Shown here piece after piece: positions 31,634 through 42,349 of a stretch of DNA of 64,000 bases. The translations under genes were made by a program, and so were the position numbers. The number at the start of each line of letters is the position of its first letter. Within the stretch, counting starts at the first letter, position 1. The stretch lies in assembly GCF_000818015.1 (NCBI RefSeq), contig NZ_CP007511.1:186001-250000 (forward strand), given 5' to 3'. The notes below the pieces were generated by a model, which had not been told where the DNA came from, did no database searches, and saw only the letters and a list, made by a program, of their open reading frames with translations. This DNA comes from Stutzerimonas balearica DSM 6083. GTDB taxonomy: Bacteria; Pseudomonadota; Gammaproteobacteria; Pseudomonadales; Pseudomonadaceae.

Positions 31634-32824
31634 ATGTGGTACACCGGTTTTCTCGATCTGTCGGCCTGGCAGCTCATCGTCGCCACGCTGGCCCTGACCC
31701 ACGTCACCATCGTCAGCGTGACCGTTTATCTGCACCGTTATTCGGCGCACCGCTCGCTGGAGCTGCACCCGGCGCTCAAGCACTTCTTCCGCTTCTGGCT
31801 GTGGCTGACCACGGCGATGAACACCCGCGAGTGGACCGCCATTCACCGCAAGCACCACGCCAAGTGCGAAACCCCGGACGACCCGCACAGCCCGGTGCAC
31901 AAGGGGCTGGGCACCGTCCTGCGCAAAGGGGCCGAGCTGTACATGGCCGAGGCGAAGAACGAGGAGACCCTGCGCATCTATGGCAAGAACTGCCCGGACG
32001 ACTGGATCGAACGCAACCTCTACAGTCGCTTCCCGAACCTGGGCATCGTCCTGATGCTGGCGCTGGATCTCGCGCTGTTCGGCATCATCGGCCTGACCGT
32101 CTGGGCGGTGCAGATGATCTGGATCCCGTTCTGGGCCGCCGGCGTGGTCAACGGGCTCGGCCATGCGGTGGGCTACCGCAACTTCGAATGCCGCGATGCT
32201 GCGACCAATCTGGTGCCCTGGGGCATCCTCATCGGCGGCGAGGAGCTGCACAACAACCACCACACCTACCCCAACTCGGCCAAGCTCTCGGTGCGCAAAT
32301 GGGAGCTCGACATGGGCTGGGCGTGGATTCGCCTGTTCAGCCTGCTCGGCCTGGCCAAGGTCACCCGCGTCGCGCCGATCGCCCATCGCATCGAGGGCAA
32401 GGGGCATCTGGACATGGACAGCGCCATGGCGATTCTCAACAACCGTTTCCAGATCATGGCGCAGTACCGCCGGCTGGTGATCGTGCCGCTGGTGCGGCAG
32501 GAACTCGGCCGTGTGGATGCCTCGGTGCGGCATCAGCTCCGTCGTGCCAAGCGCCTGCTGGCGCGCGAGCCGAGCCTGTTGCAGGACGAGCAGCAGGCGC
32601 ACATCAGCGCCATGCTCGAGCAGAGTCAGCCGCTGCAGGTGATCTACGAAAAGCGCCTGGCGCTGCAGCAGATCTGGACGCGGACCAGCAGCAACGGGCA
32701 CGAGATGCTGGCCGCGATCCGTCAGTGGGTGCAGGAGGCCGAGGCCAGCGGTATCCAGTCGCTGCGCGAGTTCGCCGAGCACCTCAAGACCTACTCGCTG
32801 CGTCCGGCCCCGGCAAGCGCCTGA
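31634..32824 (+). CDS. desA: Fatty acid desaturase, DesA-like
   Basis: 396 residues from MWYTGFLDLSAW, the N-terminus known for Pseudomonas DesA; the upstream in-frame ATG at 31550 adds unrelated residues. It introduces a cis double bond into the acyl chains of membrane phospholipids under aerobic conditions. All three di-iron His boxes are seen: HRYSAH (34-39), HRKHH (71-75) and HNNHH (206-210). Membrane segments lie at about 12-32 and 135-178. A helical C-terminal extension of some 130 residues follows. A PAS-GGDEF gene comes next, as with PA0286/PA0285 in P. aeruginosa. Confidence 0.9.
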   Translation: MWYTGFLDLSAWQLIVATLALTHVTIVSVTVYLHRYSAHRSLELHPALKHFFRFWLWLTTAMNTREWTAIHRKHHAKCETPDDPHSPVHKGLGTVLRKGAELYMAEAKNEETLRIYGKNCPDDWIERNLYSRFPNLGIVLMLALDLALFGIIGLTVWAVQMIWIPFWAAGVVNGLGHAVGYRNFECRDAATNLVPWGILIGGEELHNNHHTYPNSAKLSVRKWELDMGWAWIRLFSLLGLAKVTRVAPIAHRIEGKGHLDMDSAMAILNNRFQIMAQYRRLVIVPLVRQELGRVDASVRHQLRRAKRLLAREPSLLQDEQQAHISAMLEQSQPLQVIYEKRLALQQIWTRTSSNGHEMLAAIRQWVQEAEASGIQSLREFAEHLKTYSLRPAPASA

Positions 32825-32967
32825 GCCGCTTTTCCGGTCAGTCGTCCGCTGCCTGACAAATTCCCGGGGCGCTCCGGAACTTTGCATATCGGCGACTCTC
32901 TGAAAGGCATTCTCAACCCGCCGTAGGCGCCGAACTAGAGCGCCTGCGGTAATTCTGGAATGCCTTT

Positions 32968-33963
32968 ATGCAGTTGCTTGGCAATCGCACCAGCGCGGGC
33001 GGCCTGTTGCCCGGCGCCGATCCCCAGATGCTCGTGGCGCTGATGCATGCGCGTGCCGAAGTGGCACGCCTGCGCGAGCGCGACCATCTGTTCAGCACCC
33101 TGCTCGGCGGGGTCAATGCCGTCCTCTGGGCCTTCGACTGGCAGGCGCAGCGGATGATCTACGTCAGCCCGGCGTACGAGCGCATCTTCGGGCGCTCCGC
33201 CGCGCTGCTGCTCGCCGACTACAGCGAGTGGCGCAACAGTATCTATCCGGACGACCTGGAATACGCCCAGAAGAGCATGCTCGACGTACTTGACGAGGGC
33301 GCGGTGGAAACCCGCGAGTACCGCATCATTCGTGGCGATGGCCAGCTGCGCTGGTTGAGCGACAAGTGCTTTCTCGGGCGGCCGGCGCAGAACGGCCAGG
33401 GGCCGATTCTGGTCGGCATCGCCGAAGACATCACCGAGAAGAAGCAGCTCGAGGGTGAGCTGCAGCGGTTGGCTACTACCGATGTGCTGACCCAGAGCAG
33501 CAACCGCCGGCACTTCTTCGAGTGCGCCGGACGCGAGTTCGAGCATGCCCGGCAGTTCGCCACGCCGCTGGCCTTCCTGCTGCTCGACATCGACGACTTC
33601 AAACGCATCAACGATTGCCACGGCCACCAGGTCGGCGATCAGGTGCTGCAGCGGGTGGCTGAGTGCGGCAGCCGTGTGCTGCGGCGCGGCGACCTGTTCG
33701 GCCGGATCGGCGGCGAAGAATTCGCCTCGCTGCTGCCCGGCTGCCAACCGGACCTGGCCGAGCAGATCGCCGAACGCCTGCAAGGCGAGATCCAGCGGCT
33801 GAGCTTCACCACGCCGCGCGGCGAGCGCTTCCGGGTGACCGCGAGCTTCGGCCTGACCTATCTCAAGGCCAGCGATCTCGAGCTCTCGGCGCTGTTCGCC
33901 CGCGCCGACGCGGCCATGTACCGGGCCAAGCGCCTGGGCAAGAATCAGGTGATCGTTGCCTGA
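32968..33963 (+). CDS. Diguanylate cyclase, PAS-GGDEF
   Basis: 331 residues, soluble. A PAS domain at about 42-160 (WAFDWQAQRMIYVSPAYERIFG) ends in the usual IAEDITEKKQ linker. The GGDEF domain (165-331) carries GGEEF (248-252) and, five residues before it, RRGD as the inhibitory site (239-242), so it should be an active, feedback-controlled enzyme. The EAL domain that the P. aeruginosa PA0285 protein has is absent. It lies 143 bases after desA on the same strand. Confidence 0.92.
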   Translation: MQLLGNRTSAGGLLPGADPQMLVALMHARAEVARLRERDHLFSTLLGGVNAVLWAFDWQAQRMIYVSPAYERIFGRSAALLLADYSEWRNSIYPDDLEYAQKSMLDVLDEGAVETREYRIIRGDGQLRWLSDKCFLGRPAQNGQGPILVGIAEDITEKKQLEGELQRLATTDVLTQSSNRRHFFECAGREFEHARQFATPLAFLLLDIDDFKRINDCHGHQVGDQVLQRVAECGSRVLRRGDLFGRIGGEEFASLLPGCQPDLAEQIAERLQGEIQRLSFTTPRGERFRVTASFGLTYLKASDLELSALFARADAAMYRAKRLGKNQVIVA

Positions 33964-33982
33964 GCCGGCCGCCACGGCCGGC
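33964..33982. terminator. Hairpin after the PAS-GGDEF gene
   Basis: GCCGGCC (33964-33970) and GGCCGGC (33976-33982) form a perfect 7-bp stem directly after the stop codon, in the 42-base gap between convergent genes. No T-run follows, so it is only a possible terminator. Confidence 0.4.
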
Positions 33983-34005
33983 GGGGCTGATGTGTAGCCA
34001 TCGGC

Positions 34006-35571
<1,566 letters not shown>

Positions 35572-38134
35572 GCACCTGCTGCAGGGCTTCGCCGTTGGCC
35601 ATGGCAGCGAGCAGGCGGTCGACCACCTGCGGCTGCAAGGTCTGGTCGATCAGGTGGTCGATCAGCCGCGCGCCGCTCTCGCTGTGCGTGCAGCGTTCGG
35701 CGAGGTGATCGACCAGCGCCTCGCAATGGCTGAAGCGCAGATTGCGGCGGGCCAGCCGTTCGCCGAAGCGCGCCAGCTTGACGCCCACCAGTTCGGCCAG
35801 CACCTTGCCGGCGACCGGGTAGTAGGGCACCACCTTCATGCGCCCGAGCAGCGCCGGCTTGAAGTGACGGCTCAAGGCGGGGCGGATGGCCGTCTCCAGG
35901 TCTTCGGCCGCGGGGCGCTGGCCGGCGGCGCACAGGCGTGCGATCTCGTCGCTGGCGAGGTTGCTGGTCATCAGGATCAGGGTGTTGCGGAAGTTGATCT
36001 CGCGGCCTTCGCCGTCGTTGGCCACGCCCTTGTCGAAGATCTGATAGAAGACATTCATCACGTCCGGATCGGCCTTCTCGACCTCGTCGAGCAGCACGAC
36101 GGAATAGGGCTTCTGCCGCACCGCCTCGGTGAGCATGCCGCCTTCGCCGTAGCCGACGTAGCCGGGCGGCGCACCGATCAGCCGTGAGACCGTGTGCTTT
36201 TCCTGGAGCTCGGACATGTTGATGGTGGTGAGGAAGCGCTCACCGCCATACAGCAGGTCGGCCAGGGCCAGCGCGGTTTCGGTCTTGCCGACGCCGCTGG
36301 GGCCGACCAGCAGGAACACGCCGACGGGCGCGTCGGGGCGGTTCAGGCCGGCGGCGGTGGCGCGCATGGCCCGGTCCAGCGCAGCGACCGCCTGTTCCTG
36401 GCCGCGTACACGCTGGCGCAGGTCGTCGGCGAAGCTCAGCACCTTGCTGTTGTGTTCGCGCGCCAGCTGCGACAGCGGCACGCCGGTCCAGTGGCTGATC
36501 ACTTCGGCCACCAGGCGTGGGCAGACCTCGAAGCTGACCAGCCGCTCGCTGGCCTGGGCTGCCGCCAGCTCGGCCTGCAGCGTACGTAGCTCGGCTTCCA
36601 ACTGCTCGAGGCTCGGGCGTGGTTCGTCGCTGGCGCCCTCGTCATTGCCCAGGCGCGCGGCGGCGCATTGCTTGCGTTGTTCCAGCAGGCGTTCGGCGAG
36701 ATCACGCTGCACCGCCCAGCGGGTTTCCACCTGCTCCAGGTCGGCGCGAGCGGCGACCAGGCGGTCCTCCAGAGCATCCAGGGCGTCGTGGTCGACGATC
36801 AGGCCGGCGTCCAGGTCGCGGCGCATGGCTTCGCCCTGCCGTTCACCTTCGGCGATCTCGCCACGCAGGCGTTCCAGCGCCTCGGGGGCAGCAGCCAGGC
36901 TGATGCGCACGCGGGCGCAGGCGGTGTCGAGCACGTCCACGGCCTTGTCCGGTAGCTGTCGGCCAGCCAGGTAGCGTGCCGACAGTTCGGCCGCGGCGAC
37001 CACGGCATCGTCGCGCAGGTAAATGCCGTGGCTCTTCTCGTACACCGGCGCCAGGCCACGAAGGATGGTGACCGCCTCGTCGACTGTGGGCTCGTGCAAC
37101 TGCACCGGCTGGAAGCGCCGCGCCAGCGCCGGGTCCTTCTCGAAGTACTTCTTGTATTCGCTCCAGGTGGTCGCCGCGATGGTGCGCAGCTCGCCGCGCG
37201 CCAGGGCCGGTTTGAGCAGGTTGGCCGCATCGCCACTACCAGCCTGGCCGCCGGCGCCGATCAGCGTGTGCGCCTCGTCGATGAACAGGATGGTCGGTTT
37301 GGCGGCGCTCTTGACCTCGTCGATCACGCCCTGCAGCCGACGCTCGAACTCACCTTTGACGCTGGCGCCGGCCTGCAGCAGGCCGAGGTCGAGGCAGAGC
37401 AGTTCGACGTTCTTCAGCGTCTCCGGTACTTCGCCAGCGGCGATGCGCAGGGCCAGGCCCTCGACAATGGCGCTCTTGCCGACGCCCGCTTCGCCGACCA
37501 CGATCGGGTTGCTCTTGCGGCGGCGGGCCAGGATGTCGATCAGCTGGCGGATCGCGCCGTCGCGGCACAGCACCGGGTCGAGCTTGCCGTCGCGGGCCTG
37601 CTGGGTGAAGTTGTGGGTGAAGCGCGCCAGGTTCGATTCGCCGCTCGCGGCCGGTTTTCCGGGCGCCGTCTGGGGTTGCTGCGCCAGCGCAAAGTCACGC
37701 ACGCGCTCGATATTCAGCCGCGCCAGCAGCGGCTGGTAGCGGCTGCCGGCATAGCGCATCGGGTTGCGCAGCAGCGCGAGCAACAGCGCGGCCTGATCGA
37801 TCTGGCTCTGGCCGAGTTCGAGGTTGCCGACCAGCAGGGCGTCCTGCAGCCACTGCACCAGCTCGGCGGAAAATACCGGGTTGCGCGATTCGCTGTGCTC
37901 GCCGCGGGCCTGCAGGGCCTGGGCCAGCTCGCCAGCGTCCACCCCGGCGTCCTGCAGGGCGCGTAACAGCAGGCCGTCGGCGCGCTCGAGCAAACCGAGC
38001 AGCAGGTCTTCGACCAGGATCTTGCTGCCGCCGCGTACCACGCAGCGTTCGGCGGCGCCTTCCAGGTCGCGCTTGGTCGGCGCGTCGAGCGCCTGGACGA
38101 GTTGTTGCAGGTCTACGTTGATCATGTCGGTTCC

Positions 38135-39208
38135 TTAATGAAGCTTGCTGCCGAGGGTGACCATGCCGTCGGCCCGTTCGGTGCCGAGCCAGCTGGTCCA
38201 GCCGAGGCGGCAGGGGTTTCCTTCCCCGATGCGCAGCTCGCGGATGTCGTCCTGGCGCAAGGCCAGGCGGATGTCGTAGTCCAGCGGGTCGCGCAGGGTG
38301 AAGCGCACCAGCGCGCAGAGCGGCTGGTAGCCCGTGCCGACCGGCAGGAATTCGTGAAAGCGGTCCCAGCTGAGCTGGCGGATGTGGATGCGGAACTTGC
38401 CGCCGCGGTCGCGTACCCGTTCGCCCAGCACGAGGTTTTCGCCGAGCTGACTGTTGGCGCGGCCGAGGCGGTTCTGCTGCTCGCCGAGGATGTCGACCTG
38501 GCGCTCCAGGCATTGCTCGATGCGCAGGTCGGCATGCTTGAAGTAGTAGCGCAGCACCGACTCGATCAGCGCCGCCGAATGCGCGCGCAGGCTGAGCAGG
38601 CCGAGGTAGGGCAACAGGCGCTTCCAGTTCAGCTCGCTCGCCGCGCGGATCTGCTCGCCGCCGAGCCCGATGAGGGCGAACAGCTGTTCGGACAGCGGGT
38701 CGCGCGCGCCCGTGGTGAAGCGCGCGTAGTAGCGGTACTTCTGCCAGATCGGCAGCAGCAGGCGCTGCAGGCGGTCGTTGAACAGGTCGAGAAATTCGCG
38801 CGTCGGGTTGCCGTCGATGCTGTCGCCCAGCGCCTGGTCGGCATAGAAGGCTGGCAGCGGCGAGCCGGCGCCGAACAGGCTGACGAGGTTCAGCCGCAGC
38901 CGGGCGCGCCAGCCGCGGTCGTCCTCGTAGAACTCGACGGCGTCGATATCGGTGCCGGGAAAACCAAGGCTCGGGTTGGCCTGGAAGTCCAGGCGCTCAT
39001 ATAGGGCCTGCTCGTCGAGCTCCGGATGCACCGCGCGCAGGCGATCCAGCGCCAGCAACACGCCCTGGAACAGGCTGTACTCGCGAATGCCCTGGCTCAG
39101 CCGGCCGAGCCCGGCGCCGTGCGGCCCGCTGCTCAGAGCAGGGGCTGTTGCGCTCAAAGTAGTTGTTGCACTCAAAGTAGGGGCTGCTGCCCCATGCGCG
39201 GCGTCCAT
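38135..39208 (-). CDS. tssG: T6SS baseplate protein TssG
   Basis: 357 residues from the ATG at 39208, which has GGGAGAGG upstream and lies 37 bases inside tssF; the frame is open further but without homology. Together with TssF, TssE and TssK it forms the baseplate wedge. Typical segments FPGTDIDAVEF and LGLLSLRAHSAALIESVL are present. The N-terminus has a short Thr/Ala/Ser-rich repeat (about residues 8-28, LSATTTLSATAPALS) that looks species-specific. Confidence 0.94.
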   Translation of the reverse strand: MDAAHGAAAPTLSATTTLSATAPALSSGPHGAGLGRLSQGIREYSLFQGVLLALDRLRAVHPELDEQALYERLDFQANPSLGFPGTDIDAVEFYEDDRGWRARLRLNLVSLFGAGSPLPAFYADQALGDSIDGNPTREFLDLFNDRLQRLLLPIWQKYRYYARFTTGARDPLSEQLFALIGLGGEQIRAASELNWKRLLPYLGLLSLRAHSAALIESVLRYYFKHADLRIEQCLERQVDILGEQQNRLGRANSQLGENLVLGERVRDRGGKFRIHIRQLSWDRFHEFLPVGTGYQPLCALVRFTLRDPLDYDIRLALRQDDIRELRIGEGNPCRLGWTSWLGTERADGMVTLGSKLH

Positions 39209-40962
39209 TGGTACACCTCTCCCTGTGTACTGCTCACGCGCAGCTCGTGGTACGAGTTGAGGCTGGCGTAGAGTGCGAAGAATTCGTTGAGCACCGAGGC
39301 GAACAGGAACAGGTCGCCTTCGCCCAGGTAACCGTCCGGGTCCATGGTCAGTTCGGTCCGCACGCCGCGCACCGGCAGGCCGCGGTGCAGGCGGTCTACA
39401 TGCTGATGGGCGATGGCTTTCAGCCCGCCGAGCAGGCGCTTGCTGACCTTCTCGGCGTGCTGGTCGTAGTAGCGCGGCAGGTCGTAGGTCTCGAGGATCA
39501 CCTTGAGCGCCTCGACGTTGGCCAGCGACAGGTAGTTGAGCGACATGTTGCTGATCAGCTTCCACAGGAAGTCGCGGTGCAGCGGCGGCGCATAGCTCGG
39601 CGTGACCGGGCTGATGTTGCGAAAGGTGAGGAATTCGGGCGTGTCCTCGCTGGGCAGGCAGATGTCGCCCAGGCGCAGCTCGCGCGGCAGGTTCTGGTTG
39701 GTGCAGGTCAGCTCGATCGACAGCGTTTCGTGGCCGTCCAGATCACGCAGGCCGAACGCCAGGTAGGTTTCCAGGCCATCGCCGAGCAGCGACGGTTGCT
39801 GGCGGACGCTGTAGTGCGGGCGCGCCAGGGGTACGTCAAAGCTGGGGTCGTGCTCGAAGGATTCGAACGGCACGTACTCCTCGTAGCCCTTGCCGCCCGG
39901 CTTCCAGCCAGTGACCCGGTTGACCGAGAAGATGCCGCAGCCGCTGCTGTCCAGCTCGGCGGGGCGCACCAGGTACTGGTCCTGCTTGCCGTCCAGGCGC
40001 ACCGGGATGGCATCGTGCTCGAACAGGTTGACCACCGGCGTGCAGTACAGCCGCACGTTGTCGCGCGTCGGCCGGATGCGCTGCGCGCCGGCCTTGCGGA
40101 TGTCGAAGCGCAGCTCGAAGCCGCGCGCCTGCTCCAGGCGCTCCTTTGGCAGGCGTTGCAGCGCGTCGAGGCCGCCGAGGTCGACAAAGAGAAATTTCTC
40201 CTGGAAGGCGAAGTATTCCTGCAGATGCCGGTAGCCGCGAAAGGTGTTGAGTGGGTAGGGGATCAGCGCCTCGTCCTCGGCGAAACCGACCGGCTCCACC
40301 TTGCCGGCCTCCAGCGTCAGGGGCGGCAACGGCAGGCCCTGGGCGTCGGTGAATGGCTTGCCCTGGGCATCCAATGCGATCAGCTGAATACCATCGAGAT
40401 GGCGCAGCAGGCTGAGGTAGAGCATCTGGCTGACGTAACGCTCGCCGGCCAGGTGCAGCCGCAGCCGGCGCACGTCGACCTCGCCCAGGTGGCCATCGGC
40501 GGTCATGCCCAGACGCAGGCTCAGCAAGGCGCCGTCGCCCTTGACCGAGTAGTTCAGCTCGGTCAGTTCCAGCGGCAGCACCTCGGTGGCATAGGCCGTG
40601 CGGAAACGGCAGGTCACTCCGCGTACCGGCTTGGCCTCGACTGGCGTGTGACGCGGCACGCTGAGCGCCTTGCCACTGCGCTTGACTGGATCGAACTGCA
40701 GCATGCTGAACGCCGGCAGCGGCCGCATGTAATTCGGCCACAGCAGGTGCATCAGCGAGTGGGTCAGCTCCGGCAGCTCGTCGTCGAGTTTCTGCCGCAA
40801 CCGCCCGGTGAGGAAGGCGAAGCCTTCGAGCAGGCGCTCGACATCCGGATCGCGTCCAGCCTGCCCGAGGAACGGCGCCAGCGCCGGGCTGCGCTCGGAA
40901 AAGCGCTTGCCCAGCTGGCGCAGGGCGGTGAGTTCGCTTTGGTAGTGATGGTTGAAGGACAT
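39172..40962 (-). CDS. tssF: T6SS baseplate protein TssF
   Basis: 596 residues starting MSFNHHYQSELTALRQLGK, a standard TssF N-terminus, with LTHSLMHLLWPNYMRPLPAFSMLQF, here cited in two parts, near 65-90. TssF is the main baseplate wedge component. Its 3' end overlaps tssG. Upstream are 54 bases and then the effector and immunity insert, not tssE as in simpler clusters. Confidence 0.95.
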   Translation of the reverse strand: MSFNHHYQSELTALRQLGKRFSERSPALAPFLGQAGRDPDVERLLEGFAFLTGRLRQKLDDELPELTHSLMHLLWPNYMRPLPAFSMLQFDPVKRSGKALSVPRHTPVEAKPVRGVTCRFRTAYATEVLPLELTELNYSVKGDGALLSLRLGMTADGHLGEVDVRRLRLHLAGERYVSQMLYLSLLRHLDGIQLIALDAQGKPFTDAQGLPLPPLTLEAGKVEPVGFAEDEALIPYPLNTFRGYRHLQEYFAFQEKFLFVDLGGLDALQRLPKERLEQARGFELRFDIRKAGAQRIRPTRDNVRLYCTPVVNLFEHDAIPVRLDGKQDQYLVRPAELDSSGCGIFSVNRVTGWKPGGKGYEEYVPFESFEHDPSFDVPLARPHYSVRQQPSLLGDGLETYLAFGLRDLDGHETLSIELTCTNQNLPRELRLGDICLPSEDTPEFLTFRNISPVTPSYAPPLHRDFLWKLISNMSLNYLSLANVEALKVILETYDLPRYYDQHAEKVSKRLLGGLKAIAHQHVDRLHRGLPVRGVRTELTMDPDGYLGEGDLFLFASVLNEFFALYASLNSYHELRVSSTQGEVYQWTPRMGQQPLL

Positions 40963-41016
40963 TGCTAACGGTTCATCCTTGTCGTTACGTATCCGACGCG
41001 CTTAAGCGGGGCTCTC

Positions 41017-41727
41017 CTAGCGTCGGCGGTAGCATCCCGTGCTGGATCCCATGGCCACGAGCAGGCAGTTGCCGCGTGGCGCCAGCCTCATCTTGTGGAA
41101 GAAGGCCCTCGGCTCGCCTTCCTGAAGGAGGGTTCGTATAACCGTGAAGTGGCGTTCGTCGGGCAATACGTCTGCCCATACGAAGTGGTCGTCGGCACCG
41201 GCGGCGCGTATGCCGAGCATCATCAGCGCGCGACCAGCGCGTATCGGCAGAACTGCGTCCTCGATTTCGCTGGCATTCCAGACCGTCTGTTGCTCGCTAT
41301 CGTCGTCAAACAACCATCGGACTTCGAGAGGGGTCTGCATGGCATCGAGGGACATCGAGAAACTGCTGAGCCGGTAGTTCTCGTGTTTCTCCGCTGCCGC
41401 CGAAGGTTCGGTGAAGTCGGTGGTAGCAATACCTAGCGTCTCTTTGGGCGGGATGGGCTTCGGCCTGACGTCCAGTTCAACCTGTCCGTCGACCATGGAC
41501 CAGCGGCCCCTCGCATTGATGTCGGTGGAGCCGTAGTAAAGCACCGCCTCGAACGTACCCTGCTCACGAAGCAGCAGCTGTGAGCCCATTTCCATCACGC
41601 CGACCAGTTCGTAATGTCCGGCCAGCTCACGCGGTGGCGGGGACGTGCTGCTGCAAGCGGCTAATGTCAGCGCGAGGGCGGCGAGTGCCGTGCGGGCGCA
41701 GGACGAAGAGAATTTACCAAGAGCCAT
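41017..41727 (-). CDS. Lipoprotein, candidate T6SS immunity protein
   Basis: 236 residues from the ATG at 41727 (GGAGT seven bases upstream). The signal peptide ends in the lipobox LAAC at about residue 25. I recognise no domain. The mature part is acidic with two small Cys late in the chain. It overlaps the DUF2931 gene by 14 bases and is the last of three genes inserted between tssE and tssF. A periplasm-facing lipoprotein next to a phospholipase-like effector is the usual place for an immunity protein, which is an inference. Confidence 0.65.
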   Translation of the reverse strand: MALGKFSSSCARTALAALALTLAACSSTSPPPRELAGHYELVGVMEMGSQLLLREQGTFEAVLYYGSTDINARGRWSMVDGQVELDVRPKPIPPKETLGIATTDFTEPSAAAEKHENYRLSSFSMSLDAMQTPLEVRWLFDDDSEQQTVWNASEIEDAVLPIRAGRALMMLGIRAAGADDHFVWADVLPDERHFTVIRTLLQEGEPRAFFHKMRLAPRGNCLLVAMGSSTGCYRRR

Positions 41728-42349
41728 AGGGCACTCCATGCTGCTCGATATAGGCCTTGGCTTTGTCGGAAAGCGGACGATGTTCTCCGTTGGACTTCCC
41801 GCCGTATGGTCCGACCTTGCTGATAGCCGCTTCGAAGCGACCGATTTCGATGGATTGCAGGCAGGGGCCTCCTACCCAGGCCTTGGCTATGCCTCCGGGA
41901 GCCAAGCCAATGGTGATGTCTTTGCGAAATTGCCCATCCAGCCATTTGCCCTGAAAGTGGCAATAGCCTCGCTGAGGCTTGAGCATCTCCTCGCGCACCC
42001 ACTCGGGAATATTGATTCGTACGTTGTAGGTCTGCGGCTCGACCATCGACTGCCAGCGCACAAACACGATTTCCGGCAGATCGATGCCGGGTAGATCCTT
42101 ACCGGCTCCTCCCGCTGGATGCTTGGGCCAGCCGTCGACCTTGCCTGTATAGGACGGGACCCCGCCACTGACCCGCTCGTAGGCCAGCCCCCGGCGGTCG
42201 ATTACATCCACGCTTTCCACCCAGACTTCCATGTGTTCAGGTGCGAATACACCGACATACCAGGCGTTATAGGGGAGTTTCGGTTGAGCCTGGCTACTGG
42301 TGCAGCCGCAGAGCAAAAGGATGGTGCAAGCGAGAACAAGAGTTTTCAT
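41714..42349 (-). CDS. DUF2931-like lipoprotein, candidate immunity protein
   Basis: 211 residues with a short lipoprotein signal, MKTLVLACTILLLCGC, Cys16 being the lipid site. The remainder (LPYNAWYVGVFAPEHMEVWVE and later VRWQSMVEPQTYNV) resembles DUF2931 proteins, which are often found beside T6SS phospholipase effectors. Its ATG overlaps the stop of the effector gene (ATGA), so the pair is co-translated, as expected for effector and antidote. Confidence 0.75.
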   Translation of the reverse strand: MKTLVLACTILLLCGCTSSQAQPKLPYNAWYVGVFAPEHMEVWVESVDVIDRRGLAYERVSGGVPSYTGKVDGWPKHPAGGAGKDLPGIDLPEIVFVRWQSMVEPQTYNVRINIPEWVREEMLKPQRGYCHFQGKWLDGQFRKDITIGLAPGGIAKAWVGGPCLQSIEIGRFEAAISKVGPYGGKSNGEHRPLSDKAKAYIEQHGVPYGSW

